Shown here piece after piece: positions 35,996 to 45,255 of a stretch of 64,000 nucleotides of DNA. Origin of the DNA: Candidatus Puniceispirillum sp. (lineage in GTDB: Bacteria; Pseudomonadota; Alphaproteobacteria; Caedimonadales; UBA1908); assembly GCA_013822015.1 (NCBI GenBank), contig PNJU01000005.1, positions 88,901-152,900 on the forward strand, read 5' to 3'. Within the stretch, counting starts at the first letter, position 1. Every line of letters starts with the position of its first letter. The notes under the pieces are model-generated. The model was not told the DNA's origin. It did not search any database and was given only the letters and a program-made list of their open reading frames with translations. Position numbers and translations under genes: made by a program.

Positions 35996-37705
35996 TCACC
36001 TATGTAAAACGTATGTGCCTGGCGCTGCGCCCAGATTGTCAAGGGGAGGGGGAGGGGGCGCTTTTTCTGGCGTGCCATTTGCCTCTAGCCACCGATCCCA
36101 CGCAAGCCACCATGAACCTGGCTGGCGCGTGGCCGTGTCTCGCCATGTTTGAGGATCGATATAGGGATCGCCGCTGCCACGCTCTTTTTCAAGGAAAAAG
36201 CGCCCCGCGTGCCCGGGTTCGCTCACAATGCCCACATTATGTCCGCCCTTGGCCAAAATAAAGGTTACGTCCCCATTCACCATGAGGTGTATTTTATAAA
36301 CGGACTCCCAGGGGGCCACGTGGTCGCGGTCAGTGCCCACGGCAAAAACGGGGACGTGGATGTTTTCGGCGGCGACCGCTTTCCCTTCAACGGTATAGTG
36401 GCCTTCCGCAAATTCATTGTTGAGAAAAAGGCGTTCAAGGTAGGCGCTGTGCATATCGCAAGGCATGCGCGTCGTGTCTGCGTTCCATGCCATAAAGTCC
36501 ACGGTGCCACGCCGCATCCCATGGAGATAGTCATTGATGATTTTCGACCAGATGAGGTCGTAGGAGCGCAGCATCTGAAAGGCGCCGGCCATTTGTTTTG
36601 TGTCCAGATACCCTTGGGCTTTCATGATATTTTGCAGAAACGAAACTTGGCTGGGGGTGATGAACAGCATCAGCTCCCCCGCATCAGAAAAGTCACCCTG
36701 GGCCGCAAGAAGTGTCAGGCTTTTGAGGCGCTTGTCCCCCTTGAGCGCCATAGTGGCTGCCGCAATCATGGCAAGGGTTCCCCCAAGACAGTAGCCTGCC
36801 AGGTGGATTTTGTTTTTTCCACATGTTTTTGAGACCACGTCAAGGGCCGTCATAATCCCAAGGTTTTGATAGTCATCCATGGTGAGATGGGCGTCTTCAC
36901 GGTCTGGGTTCTTCCAAGAAATCATGAAGACCGTGTGCCCCCTTTCCACAAGCCAGCGTACAAGGGAGTTGGCCGGGGACAAATCCAGGATGTAGTACTT
37001 CATGATCCAAGCGGGCACAATCAAGATTGGCTCTTGATGCACCGTGGGCGTTTGGGGGCTGTATTGAATGAGCTCCATCAGTTCATTGCGATAAACCACC
37101 TGGCCAGGTGTGACAGCCAAGTTTCTTCCGACTTGAAAATGCATGCCATCGTCGGCAGGTAGCCCCATGAGCATGTGATGTATGTCGTGGAGGAAATTTC
37201 GGGCCCCCCGCACCAGGTTCTCGCCTTTCTTGGCGATGGTTTCGCCTGCCAGCTCTGGATTTGTCATGGGAAAATTGGCAGGACAAAGGGCGTCCATCAG
37301 TTGACGTGCGCCAAAGGAAACAATGCGCTGGGACCGCTCATCAAGGCCGGGCACGTCCTGTGTGGCCAGGCTAAGCCATTCTTCCGCCATATGAAAACCG
37401 TACCTGTAGGCGCGCCAGGGCCACTGGTTCCAGCTTTCGGATTTAAAGCGCGGGTCAGGTCCTTCTCCATTTTGAGGATGTGCGTCACTGCCAAAAAGGC
37501 AACGCCAATATTCTTGGGTGTGAAAGCTGGGGTAGGTGGCGAGCTCCATCATCTTGCCGGGCGCTTGCCACATGTGCAGCGCCCACGTCCCAAGAGCAGA
37601 CGTGACACTTGCCGGGCTGATACCCAAGGTTGCGCGGGCTAGCCTTGCCTGCCACAGGGCGTCAAAGGAGCGAAAGAGATCACTTCGATTTTCATTTGCG
37701 GACAT
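35996..37705 (-). CDS. phaC: class I polyhydroxyalkanoate synthase
   Basis: A 569-residue PHA synthase that polymerises (R)-3-hydroxyacyl-CoA, typically 3-hydroxybutyryl-CoA, at the granule surface. The lipase-box-like motif is GYCLGG with the catalytic Cys, the catalytic Asp lies in VGTDRDHVAPW and the His in KGGHNVGIV. The PVHQEPILIVPAWIMKYYILDL and SLVRWLVERGHTVFMISWKNPD segments are class I hallmarks. It is the first gene of phaC, maoC-pta, ackA, with a 5-base gap to the next. phaA and phaB are not in the window. Confidence 0.96.
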   Translation of the reverse strand: MSANENRSDLFRSFDALWQARLARATLGISPASVTSALGTWALHMWQAPGKMMELATYPSFHTQEYWRCLFGSDAHPQNGEGPDPRFKSESWNQWPWRAYRYGFHMAEEWLSLATQDVPGLDERSQRIVSFGARQLMDALCPANFPMTNPELAGETIAKKGENLVRGARNFLHDIHHMLMGLPADDGMHFQVGRNLAVTPGQVVYRNELMELIQYSPQTPTVHQEPILIVPAWIMKYYILDLSPANSLVRWLVERGHTVFMISWKNPDREDAHLTMDDYQNLGIMTALDVVSKTCGKNKIHLAGYCLGGTLAMIAAATMALKGDKRLKSLTLLAAQGDFSDAGELMLFITPSQVSFLQNIMKAQGYLDTKQMAGAFQMLRSYDLIWSKIINDYLHGMRRGTVDFMAWNADTTRMPCDMHSAYLERLFLNNEFAEGHYTVEGKAVAAENIHVPVFAVGTDRDHVAPWESVYKIHLMVNGDVTFILAKGGHNVGIVSEPGHAGRFFLEKERGSGDPYIDPQTWRDTATRQPGSWWLAWDRWLEANGTPEKAPPPPPLDNLGAAPGTYVLHR

Positions 37706-37793
37706 AGGCGCCTACCCTGTTGGGTTTTCTTCTAGCTTAAAGAAAAACAAAGGCTTTCACAAGGTGGGTGACCAATAGGGCGCACAAAAGCAC

Positions 37794-38894
37794 TTATGCG
37801 CTTTTTGCGGGCTCCATGTAGAGAGAGCGACTTGGAAAGGCAAAGTGCGCTGCGTTTTCCTCAACGATTTTCTTGAAGGTCAACAGACACTGCTCCCTTA
37901 CTTCCACATAAGCTTGGGAGGAGGTCTGGTTGGTGTAGAACGCCAGCTTCAAAAGAATGCCACTGTCCCCAAACCCATGGGCGCGTATGGTGGGCTTGAG
38001 GTCATCATCGTCAGTGACAATGTGTATGTTATGATCAAGGTAAGCTTTGAAAGTCCTCAAGATATTCTCAAGGGAATGACTCGGGGTGTCGTAGCGCAGA
38101 CTCACCTGCCACTCAATGCGGCGGTGGGTCATTTTGGTGTAATTGGTCACAGGGCCATCGGACAATTTAATATTCGTCACAACGGTAATGGATTTATCAA
38201 ACTGCCGGATAAGGGTTGTACGCAGGCCGATGTGTTCCACAACACCTTCAATGTCGCCGACTTTGATCCATTCACCCTTGCGCAGGGTCTGATCCATAAA
38301 AATGGCAATGGAGCCAAAAAGATTGGCAATGCTGTCTTTGGCTGCAAAACCCACCGCTGCCGTTAATAAACCAAGTCCCCCGAGGAACGCGCCCACATTA
38401 ATGCCCCAACCCTCCAGGACATACATAAGTCCCAAGGTTGCCACCAGGATTTTGGTGATGGTGGTTGTAAAATGAAGAAGCTCCGGCGTAATGCCTGAGG
38501 TCCAGTCGCCCTTAGACTTTTCAAAGAAATAGGAGATGTGGCTGACCAGGCGGTAAAAGGCCCAAAAGACCGTGAAGGTAATGATGGTGGCCAAAAGGGT
38601 GATAAAGAAGTTGTCCAGCTCTTTAGGAAGATCAAGAATGTGTAGGTTTATGCGCAGGGCAAAGATGATAAATGCCATGCTTACGGGGGGGGACAAGGCC
38701 TCTAAAAGGATGTGATGGAGACCTTCTTGCCCTTCTCTTTTGCGCACAAAGCGGTAAATGAGATTGATGGCCCAGGTGCTGAAAACCCGGCGAATCACAA
38801 GGCTTAAGACAAGGATGGCCGCGGCGGCGGCGACTTGTGCCCACACAGAGTGCCAACAGGTGTCCAGCCAGCATCCCAGCGTTTTGAAATCCAT
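37794..38894 (-). CDS. MscS-family mechanosensitive channel
   Basis: A 366-residue membrane protein: four or five N-terminal membrane segments followed by the MscS pore helix and beta domain (about 170-360). Visible are the pore region VGAFLGGLGLLTAAVGFAAKDSIANLFGSIAIF and LRKGEWIKVGDIEGVVEHIGLRTTLIRQFDKS. These proteins open under membrane tension and release osmolytes. The ribosome site GGGGATGATCA precedes the ATG. It is an independent gene between phaC and asd. Confidence 0.93.
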   Translation of the reverse strand: MDFKTLGCWLDTCWHSVWAQVAAAAAILVLSLVIRRVFSTWAINLIYRFVRKREGQEGLHHILLEALSPPVSMAFIIFALRINLHILDLPKELDNFFITLLATIITFTVFWAFYRLVSHISYFFEKSKGDWTSGITPELLHFTTTITKILVATLGLMYVLEGWGINVGAFLGGLGLLTAAVGFAAKDSIANLFGSIAIFMDQTLRKGEWIKVGDIEGVVEHIGLRTTLIRQFDKSITVVTNIKLSDGPVTNYTKMTHRRIEWQVSLRYDTPSHSLENILRTFKAYLDHNIHIVTDDDDLKPTIRAHGFGDSGILLKLAFYTNQTSSQAYVEVREQCLLTFKKIVEENAAHFAFPSRSLYMEPAKSA

Positions 38895-38940
38895 TGATCA
38901 TCCCCTAGAAATGAGTCTTATGTGCAAACTTGCGTCAAGC

Positions 38941-38971
38941 ACGCCCCCTTGTCAAGTCGCCTAGGGGGCGT
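38941..38971. terminator. hairpin after asd
   Basis: A 9-bp perfect inverted repeat, ACGCCCCCT with AGGGGGCGT, 13-base loop, just beyond the asd stop on the minus strand. There is no T tract, so it may stabilise mRNA or terminate weakly before mscS. Confidence 0.5.
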
Positions 38972-38979
38972 CAACGTCT

Positions 38980-39999
38980 CTATTGCAAGTGTTTCTGGGT
39001 GACGAGTGTTTCTGCGATTTGGACTGCGTTGAGGGCAGAGCCTTTGCGCAGGTTATCGCAGGCCACCCAGAAAGTGAGATCATGGGGCGTGCGGGGATTT
39101 TGACGCAGGCGGCTGACGAAGGCTGTGTCTTCACCGGCCACGTCGAGAGGTGTGGCAAAGAGCTCTTTGTCGGCACTATCGAGAAGGCTGATACTTGGGG
39201 CACTTTTGAAAATAGCTCGTGCCTCTTGGGGGGAGACTTTCTTGTCAAAGGTGACGTTGAGCGCCGCGCAGTGCCCCACAAACACCGGTACGCGCACGCA
39301 TGTGGGCGTAATTTGGATCTGGGGCGAGAGCATCTTTTTCAGCTCCATGATGATTTTGAGTTCCTCGCCCGTAAACCCGTCCTGCTCAAAGCTGTCAATT
39401 TGGGGAATGACGTTAAACGCAATGGGTTTTGAGAAGGCTTGGGGGGGGATATGCTCTGCCACAAAGGTCGCTTTTGTCTGGAGATATAACTCATCCATGG
39501 CTTCTTTCCCAGCACCAGAAACGGACTGGTAGGTGGACACAATCACCTTCTCGATGGTGCCTAAACTTTGCAGCGGCGCAAGTGTTAGCGCAAGGGGGAT
39601 GGCCACACAGTTAGGGCTGGCAACAAGGCGCTTCTTTGTGGCCAGGCAGAGCGTTTGGGCGTTCACCTCTGGCACCACCAAGGGCACGTTTGGCTCCATG
39701 CGGTAGGCGGAGGATTTATCGATCACATAGGCCTTAGACGTGCTTAAGATGCGCGGGATGATCTTTTCAGCGTCCCGGGCATTTGCGCAAAAGAAGACGA
39801 GGTCTTCCTTTGAAAAGTCATAAGTGGCAGCGTCTTGAACCTTCAGGACTGTATCCCCAAAGGATACTTCTGCACCTGTGGAGCGAGAAGAGGCAAGGGG
39901 AGTGAGGCGTTCCACGGGGAAGGCCCTCTCGGCAAGGCTCTGGGCAATGGCCCGACCCACATTTCCCGTGGCACCAACGATGGCAATGCGATAAGCCAT
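38980..39999 (-). CDS. asd: aspartate-semialdehyde dehydrogenase
   Basis: A 339-residue Asd, reducing aspartyl phosphate to aspartate semialdehyde for lysine, diaminopimelate, threonine and methionine synthesis. The NADP-binding GATGNVGRAI is at the N-terminus, the active-site Cys is in SPNCVAIPLAL, and VSTYQSVSGAGKEAMDEL and the HCAALNVTF region follow. The ribosome site AAGGGGAG precedes ATG. Retention suggests the organism still makes its own diaminopimelate for peptidoglycan. It lies 30 bases downstream of ald on the same strand. Confidence 0.96.
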   Translation of the reverse strand: MAYRIAIVGATGNVGRAIAQSLAERAFPVERLTPLASSRSTGAEVSFGDTVLKVQDAATYDFSKEDLVFFCANARDAEKIIPRILSTSKAYVIDKSSAYRMEPNVPLVVPEVNAQTLCLATKKRLVASPNCVAIPLALTLAPLQSLGTIEKVIVSTYQSVSGAGKEAMDELYLQTKATFVAEHIPPQAFSKPIAFNVIPQIDSFEQDGFTGEELKIIMELKKMLSPQIQITPTCVRVPVFVGHCAALNVTFDKKVSPQEARAIFKSAPSISLLDSADKELFATPLDVAGEDTAFVSRLRQNPRTPHDLTFWVACDNLRKGSALNAVQIAETLVTQKHLQ

Positions 40000-40029
40000 G
40001 CCTTACTCCCCTTTTTTTCCTAAAAAGCC

Positions 40030-41157
40030 TTAAGCACTTTGTGCCATGGCTTGGGTTGCGCTGACAAAGGCGTATCCCAAATCATTGGCTGCGGCCGCGT
40101 TGGTGATTTCTCCACGGTAAACCGTCAGTCCCTCACACAAGTGGGCATTTCTAACAAAGGCCTCACGGTAGCCACGGTTGGCCAGCTCCAATACGTAGGG
40201 GAGTGTGGCATTGTTGAGGGCAAATGTCGATGTGCGTGCAACGGCCCCCGGCATGTTGGCCACGCAGTAGTGCACAACGCCGTCCACAACATAGGTGGGG
40301 TCATCATGGGTCGTCGCGCGACTTGTTTCCATGCACCCGCCCTGGTCAATGGCCACATCCACCACAACGGAGCCTGGACGCATGCGTGATATCATCTCAC
40401 GTGTCACAAGCTTGGGCGCTGCTGCCGCACCTGGCAAAAGGACGGCGCCAATGACAAGATCTGCGCCCACAACGCTGCGCTCCACCGTATCAAGGTTGGA
40501 GAAGAGTGTCTGGACACGACCACCAAACATTTCATCGAGCTGTGCAAGGCGCGCAAGGGACCGGTCCACAATGGTCACGCGTGCGCCAAGGCCAAGGGCC
40601 ATGCGTGCCGCGTTGGTGCCCACAACACCGCCGCCAATGACCGTCACCCGGGCTGCCTCAACGCCAGGCACGCCGCCCAAAAGAACGCCAGACCCACCGG
40701 AGGCAATTTGCAGGGAGTAAGCGCCTACTTGGACGGACATGCGTCCTGCAACTTCGCTCATGGGGCTTAGAAGCGGGAGTCTGCCCTTATCATCGGTGAC
40801 GGACTCGTAAGCAATGGCGATACATTTTGACTTAATCAGACCTGCCGCTTGAACGGGATCTGGCGCCAGGTGAAGATAGGTGAACAACACTTGTCCCTCT
40901 CGCAGCTTTTCGCATTCCTCGGGCTGGGGCTCTTTCACCTTCACAATCATGTCCGCTTGGGCAAATACGTCATCGGCGGTTGGGGCAATGCGCGCACCTG
41001 CCTGTGTGTACGCAGCGTCATCAATGCCGATACCTTGACCTGCACCGCTTTGAACAATGACTTCATGGCCATTGGCCACAAGCTCACGCACACCACTTGG
41101 CACAAGACCAACACGGTACTCACGGGTTTTGATTTCTTTTGGAACACCAACGATCAT
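40030..41157 (-). CDS. ald: alanine dehydrogenase
   Basis: A 375-residue NAD-dependent alanine dehydrogenase (L-alanine to pyruvate and ammonia, reversible). The N-terminus [20 protein letters not shown] is diagnostic; the NAD site is [22 protein letters not shown], with the catalytic Lys in MIVKVKEP and His in [10 protein letters not shown]. In an amino-acid-consuming intracellular bacterium it would feed carbon into pyruvate and acetyl-CoA. It probably shares a transcript with asd. The 148-base upstream gap contains TTGTCAAAAATTTAG on the minus strand but no clear promoter. Confidence 0.96.
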   Translation of the reverse strand: MIVGVPKEIKTREYRVGLVPSGVRELVANGHEVIVQSGAGQGIGIDDAAYTQAGARIAPTADDVFAQADMIVKVKEPQPEECEKLREGQVLFTYLHLAPDPVQAAGLIKSKCIAIAYESVTDDKGRLPLLSPMSEVAGRMSVQVGAYSLQIASGGSGVLLGGVPGVEAARVTVIGGGVVGTNAARMALGLGARVTIVDRSLARLAQLDEMFGGRVQTLFSNLDTVERSVVGADLVIGAVLLPGAAAAPKLVTREMISRMRPGSVVVDVAIDQGGCMETSRATTHDDPTYVVDGVVHYCVANMPGAVARTSTFALNNATLPYVLELANRGYREAFVRNAHLCEGLTVYRGEITNAAAANDLGYAFVSATQAMAQSA

Positions 41158-41305
41158 AGGCCTAATCCTTATTTTCTTATTTTACGCTACGTCCGCGCGG
41201 CGAGTGAGCACGCGCAATAACGCACCGAAGATCGCACAGTCGGAGAGCGTTGGAAAGAGCAATTTTCCCTAAATTTTTGACAAAGCTAGAACGCATTGAT
41301 CTTGT

Positions 41306-41560
41306 TTAGTTTATGGGAGAGGATTCCAGTCCTGCTGCGCGGCGCTGGGCGTCGTGACGGGCAACTGAGTCGGCGTATCCCGAGGTCATTTTTTCCTCCA
41401 GATCCCCCGCGTCTTTGCGGGTCATGAAGTCGGGCTTGTCGGGCACGTCGTGGAGATCTGGAAAGTCACCGTGGGGCGCTTCCTCAGGTCCATAAACGAT
41501 GTTGCTTCCCGCGCATCCTGCGCATGATAAAGCAATGAAAAGAAGAAAAGATTTTGTCAT
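41306..41560 (-). CDS. small putative lipoprotein
   Basis: An 84-residue protein starting MTKSFLLFIALSCAGCAGS. The hydrophobic segment ends in two cysteines in a small-residue context (SC and AGC), the second being a likely lipidation site, though the -3 residue is not the usual Leu. The mature part is short, acidic and Pro/Asp-rich (PHGDFPDLHDVPDKPDF), with no known domain. It overlaps hemB by four bases (ATGA), so it is translated with hemB. Function unknown. Confidence 0.72.
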   Translation of the reverse strand: MTKSFLLFIALSCAGCAGSNIVYGPEEAPHGDFPDLHDVPDKPDFMTRKDAGDLEEKMTSGYADSVARHDAQRRAAGLESSPIN

Positions 41561-42558
41561 GACAGAGCCTCTTGGAGAAAATGACCGGCCTCAAGGGCGC
41601 TATAGGTGATAATGGCGTCGGCGCCTGCGCGCTTGAACGCGGTTAAGGTTTCAAGGAGCACAGCTGGCTCGTCCAGGTATCCGGCGGCTGCCGCGGCCTT
41701 GAGCATGGCGTATTCACCGCTTACGTGATAGGCGAATGTCGGGATTTGGAAGGTGGATTTGACGCGGTAGACAATATCAAGATAAAGGGACCCAGGCTTG
41801 ACCATAACGGCGTCTGCGCCCTGGGCAATATCTTGGGCAACCTCGCGCATGGCCTCGTTCCCATTGCGTGGATCCATCTGATAAGTGGCTTTGCTGCCCC
41901 CCTTCAGGCACCCACTGGAGTCCACAATGTCGCGAAAGGGTCCGTAAAGGGATGAGGCGTACTTGGCGGCGTAGGCAAGGATCCCAACATGATTGTATCC
42001 CGCCCCATCGAGGGTCTTGCGAATGGCGCCGATGCGCCCGTCCATCATGTCCGATGGGGCAATCATATGGGCGCCAGCCTCGGCTTGGAGAAGGGCAACT
42101 TGACACAGGTGCTCAACGGTTGCGTCATTGAGGACATCCCCTTCGTGGTAAAACCCGTCATGGCCATGGTCAGTGAAAGGGTCAAGGGCCAGATCCACCA
42201 TAATGCCCATGTTGGGCGCAAGGTGCGCAAGGGCGCGTGTGGCGTTTAAGACAAGCCCTTCTGGATTAAGGCTTTGGGAGGCTTTCGCGTCTTTCAGGTG
42301 TTGCTCCACAACGGGAAATAGCATGAGTGCCGTCACACCCGCCTCTTGGGCAAGGCTGACCGCGTCTTGGAGTTCCTCCACAAGATAGCGCCTGACACCA
42401 GGCAGGGAAGGAACTGTCGCAGACGTCCCCTTGTCACGAATAAACAGTGGCCACACAAGATCTTTGGGGCTCACACTTGTTTCCGCCACCAAATCACGTA
42501 ACCAGTTATAGCGGCGGTTTCGCCGCAGACGCGTGTTGGGAAAAGAAGCACTTACCAT
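41557..42558 (-). CDS. hemB: delta-aminolevulinic acid dehydratase
   Basis: A 333-residue porphobilinogen synthase that condenses two 5-aminolevulinate molecules in haem synthesis. The signatures are RLRRNRRYNWLRDLVAET at the N-terminus, LMLFPVV, IMVDLALDPFTDHGHDG, MIAPSDMMDGRIGAIRKTLD, the active-site Lys region YAAKYASSLYGPFRD and the second Lys in ADAVMVKPGSLYLDIV. The zinc-binding cysteine triad seen in some families appears replaced (DLALDPFTDHGHDG), as in magnesium-dependent alphaproteobacterial enzymes. It is co-translated with the small lipoprotein. Confidence 0.97.
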   Translation of the reverse strand: MVSASFPNTRLRRNRRYNWLRDLVAETSVSPKDLVWPLFIRDKGTSATVPSLPGVRRYLVEELQDAVSLAQEAGVTALMLFPVVEQHLKDAKASQSLNPEGLVLNATRALAHLAPNMGIMVDLALDPFTDHGHDGFYHEGDVLNDATVEHLCQVALLQAEAGAHMIAPSDMMDGRIGAIRKTLDGAGYNHVGILAYAAKYASSLYGPFRDIVDSSGCLKGGSKATYQMDPRNGNEAMREVAQDIAQGADAVMVKPGSLYLDIVYRVKSTFQIPTFAYHVSGEYAMLKAAAAAGYLDEPAVLLETLTAFKRAGADAIITYSALEAGHFLQEALS

Positions 42559-42665
42559 ATGCCTTTACCTCTTTGAGAGTTGCGCAACAGCTGCTACTTT
42601 AACACAAGGTGGGCGCGCGTGTAAGCGTGCGTGCGTGATAACAAGATCACCGAGGGGGCGAAGAA

Positions 42666-42968
42666 ATGAAAATCACAAGACTTATTGGCATTTTTTTGAG
42701 TGGAGCAATCGCAGCGCATGCCAGTGATGCGGCTTCCCTTTGGGAGGAATTCCTGGATGCCACAGCGCGTGCGCCGCACCGTGAGCACTTACGTGACATA
42801 TCGCCCCAAGAGCTGAAAAATCTTTTCGGCGTACACATTGACGAGGGGCGCCAAAGACGTGCGGCGTTTCAAAACCAAAAGATGCAAGCGCGACAGAAGC
42901 TGGCGCAAAAGCACGTCAAAAAGCCCGGGAAGGGTCTTGGTGCGGGCCAGCGTACGATCGTTCGTTAA
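42666..42968 (+). CDS. small secreted basic protein
   Basis: A 100-residue protein with signal peptide MKITRLIGIFLSGAIAAHASDA. The mature part begins acidic (SLWEEFLDAT) and ends strongly basic and Lys/Gln/Arg-rich (RQRRAAFQNQKMQARQKLAQKHVKKPGKG). No domain recognised. It is followed 12 bases later by another exported unknown, likely in the same transcript, and is divergent from hemB. The basic tail could bind nucleic acid or anionic lipid, but this is a guess. Confidence 0.7.
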   Translation: MKITRLIGIFLSGAIAAHASDAASLWEEFLDATARAPHREHLRDISPQELKNLFGVHIDEGRQRRAAFQNQKMQARQKLAQKHVKKPGKGLGAGQRTIVR

Positions 42969-42980
42969 AGGAGCTCTCTT

Positions 42981-43715
42981 TTGAAAAATCTCTTTTTATT
43001 CTGCGCTCTTGTGTGGGCGCACTGTGTATGGTCAACGCCAGACACAGAGATGGATTTGAGTGGTGAGCCCCGGCTGCGCATGGCCCTTGCGCAATCGGCC
43101 AGGGTTGCAAAGTTCAAGGAACTTTTGGATAAATTCTATGTCCTGCGTTATGAGGGAACAAATGGGTACGTTGTACCAGTAAGGCACGCCCACCGGGCAC
43201 GCCTCGTGATGCTGGAAAAGGAGCGGTTGTTCATTGATTTTTACCGGGGCGGGGCGACGCTTTCCCTTCAGGAAGAGCTGCGCATTGGTAACATTCTATT
43301 TGAGACGCGACATCTCAGGGACGATGAAGCGGGATCCCATGACGTTCTTGCCAGGCAAAAAGAAGACATTCCCCTGCGTGACATGTTTGATGAGTATTTG
43401 AGATATCATCCAGGTATAGAACATATTGCCCGCCGTATGCAGCTGGCACACGCCGTTCTTAAGCGTTTTGAAGCTGCTTTTTCTGGGCTTTCAAAGGAGG
43501 ATCTGTGGTTTTTAAAGGTGCATCTTTACTGCTTGCCCTTAAACTCAATGGAGGGAATAAACCCCCTAAAGAGGTACGCCCAAAACCCTGATTTGTCGTT
43601 TCCCTGCATGGAAAGCTTAGAGGGAGCCAAGGCGTATCTTCAAGCTCAAGTGGAGGAAGGGTTTGCGCCCCACCGTGCGGCCAAGCGTCTGGAGCAGACG
43701 TGGTCAACGCCTTAG
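42981..43715 (+). CDS. secreted protein, unknown function
   Basis: A 244-residue product starting with TTG (codes for Met at initiation) eight bases after AAGGAG; the signal peptide is LKNLFLFCALVWAHCVWSTPD. The mature protein is mixed alpha-helical and highly charged, with segments such as KFKELLDKFYVLRYEG and RHAHRARLVMLEKERLFIDFYRG. I recognise no family. It forms a pair with the preceding small secreted gene. A strong hairpin (43786-43812) lies between its end and ohr. Confidence 0.72.
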   Translation: MKNLFLFCALVWAHCVWSTPDTEMDLSGEPRLRMALAQSARVAKFKELLDKFYVLRYEGTNGYVVPVRHAHRARLVMLEKERLFIDFYRGGATLSLQEELRIGNILFETRHLRDDEAGSHDVLARQKEDIPLRDMFDEYLRYHPGIEHIARRMQLAHAVLKRFEAAFSGLSKEDLWFLKVHLYCLPLNSMEGINPLKRYAQNPDLSFPCMESLEGAKAYLQAQVEEGFAPHRAAKRLEQTWSTP

Positions 43716-43785
43716 GGCTTTGGCCCGCGCCCCCAGGGCGCTCGTCAGCGCACACATACGTATGCAGGGTTCATTCACAAGACCA

Positions 43786-43812
43786 GAGCACACCCTTTAA
43801 AGGGGTGTGCTC
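43786..43812. terminator. hairpin between convergent genes
   Basis: GAGCACACCC and GGGTGTGCTC form a perfect 10-bp stem with a 7-base loop, 70 bases after the end of the 42981 gene and 11 bases before the end of ohr. It could terminate either transcript. No T tract follows. Confidence 0.6.
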
Positions 43813-43822
43813 CCATGCATCC

Positions 43823-44266
43823 CTAAAGGCCCTCGACCTCTAGGGAAAAATCGATATTGCCGCGGGTGGCATGGCTGTAGGGACAAATTTTGTCATGGGT
43901 TTCCTGCACCAGCGCTTGCGCTTCTGCGGTCGGCAGCGTCGGCACTTTGACATGCATTTTGACGGCAATACCAAATCCACCGCCTTCACGCGGCCCCACA
44001 GTCGTTTCACAGGTTACGACGCACCCAGCGACATTCTTTTTATGCTGGCTGGCGACAAATTCCAGTGCGCCACCAAAGCAGGCCGCATACCCGGCAGCAA
44101 ATAAATGCTCAGGTGTCGTCGTATCCGGCAGGCCGGGTCCGCCCATTTCCTTGCGCACCGACAGGTTGACGCTTACCGAGTGATCCGTCGTTTCGGAGTG
44201 TCCGTTGCGTCCGCCGGTATTAATCGCAGTTGCCGTAACAAGGGGTTTGATTGTGTAAGCTGGCAT
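43823..44266 (-). CDS. ohr: organic hydroperoxide resistance protein Ohr
   Basis: A 147-residue OsmC/Ohr-family peroxidase that reduces organic hydroperoxides with lipoyl partners. The redox cysteines are Cys63 (in AGYAACFGGAL) and Cys128 (in DKICPYSHAT), with conserved Arg20 (GGRNG) and Glu53 (TPEHLF). Two further cysteines (82, 86) are extra. Ohr fits defence against host oxidants. No OhrR regulator is adjacent. The gene stands alone between the convergent secreted gene and etfA. Confidence 0.95.
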   Translation of the reverse strand: MPAYTIKPLVTATAINTGGRNGHSETTDHSVSVNLSVRKEMGGPGLPDTTTPEHLFAAGYAACFGGALEFVASQHKKNVAGCVVTCETTVGPREGGGFGIAVKMHVKVPTLPTAEAQALVQETHDKICPYSHATRGNIDFSLEVEGL

Positions 44267-44295
44267 TACTTTCTCCTTACGCTAAATACTCTGCC

Positions 44296-45255
44296 TTAGG
44301 ACGCCTTGGCTTTGGCCCGCGCCTCAAGGGCGCTGGTGAGCTCAGGCACGAGTGTGAAGAGGTCGCCCACAAGAGCGTAGTCCGCAATCTGGAAGATGGG
44401 CGCGTCGGCGTCCTTATTAATGGCGACGATAACCTTGCTGTCCTTCATGCCGGCCAGGTGCTGAATGGCGCCTGAAATGCCGATGGCAATGTAAAGCTCA
44501 GGCGCCACGACCTTGCCCGTTTGACCCACCTGATAGTCGTTGGGCACGTATCCCGCATCCACCGCCGCCCGTGAGGCCCCGATGGCGGCCCCAAGTGTGT
44601 CCGCAAGCTTCTCAATGAGCACGAAATTTTCTTTGCTTTGCAGTGCCCGCCCGCCGGACACCACCACACGCGCAGCTGTGAGCTCTGGTCGTTCGGACTT
44701 GCTGACCTCCCGGGACACAAAGCTTGTGGGGGCAGGGGCAGCACTTTGATAGGCTGCTTTCTGGGTGGAAGCACTTCCCCCCTGATCTGGGGCCTTTGCA
44801 AAGGCTGTGGGGCGAATGGTTGCGACCACGGGGCTCACAAGCACTTTCACATGCTCCATGGCGTTGCCCGCATAGATGGGATGCACAAAGGTGTCGGGGG
44901 AGATCACCTCCACCACGTCCGAGACTTGTGATACGTCAAGGCGCGCGGCCAAACGGGGCAAGATGTTTTTGCCAAAGGTTGTGCCCGGGGCCAGGATATG
45001 GCTGTGGGAAGGGGCATGGGCTAGGGCCGCTTCAACAACGCTCTCGGCAATGGCGTGCTCGAGGTTTGGGTCCTCAACATGGATGACTTTCGTGACGCCC
45101 GCGCACATGGCAGCAGCCTTCGCCGCACCTTCGCAGCCGTGTCCAGCCACAAGGACGGTGATATCGCCACCAATTTTTGAAGCAGCCGTGAGTGTGCACA
45201 AAGTGCTGGGTGCAAGGGCGTTTTGGGTGTGTTCCGCGATTAAAAGAATGCTCAT
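44296..45255 (-). CDS. etfA: electron transfer flavoprotein alpha subunit
   Basis: A 319-residue EtfA. The C-terminal FAD domain shows [63 protein letters not shown] and [22 protein letters not shown], all diagnostic. EtfAB accept electrons from acyl-CoA dehydrogenases and pass them to the quinone pool. It overlaps etfB by four bases. No acyl-CoA dehydrogenase or ETF-quinone oxidoreductase is next to it. Confidence 0.97.
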   Translation of the reverse strand: MSILLIAEHTQNALAPSTLCTLTAASKIGGDITVLVAGHGCEGAAKAAAMCAGVTKVIHVEDPNLEHAIAESVVEAALAHAPSHSHILAPGTTFGKNILPRLAARLDVSQVSDVVEVISPDTFVHPIYAGNAMEHVKVLVSPVVATIRPTAFAKAPDQGGSASTQKAAYQSAAPAPTSFVSREVSKSERPELTAARVVVSGGRALQSKENFVLIEKLADTLGAAIGASRAAVDAGYVPNDYQVGQTGKVVAPELYIAIGISGAIQHLAGMKDSKVIVAINKDADAPIFQIADYALVGDLFTLVPELTSALEARAKAKAS

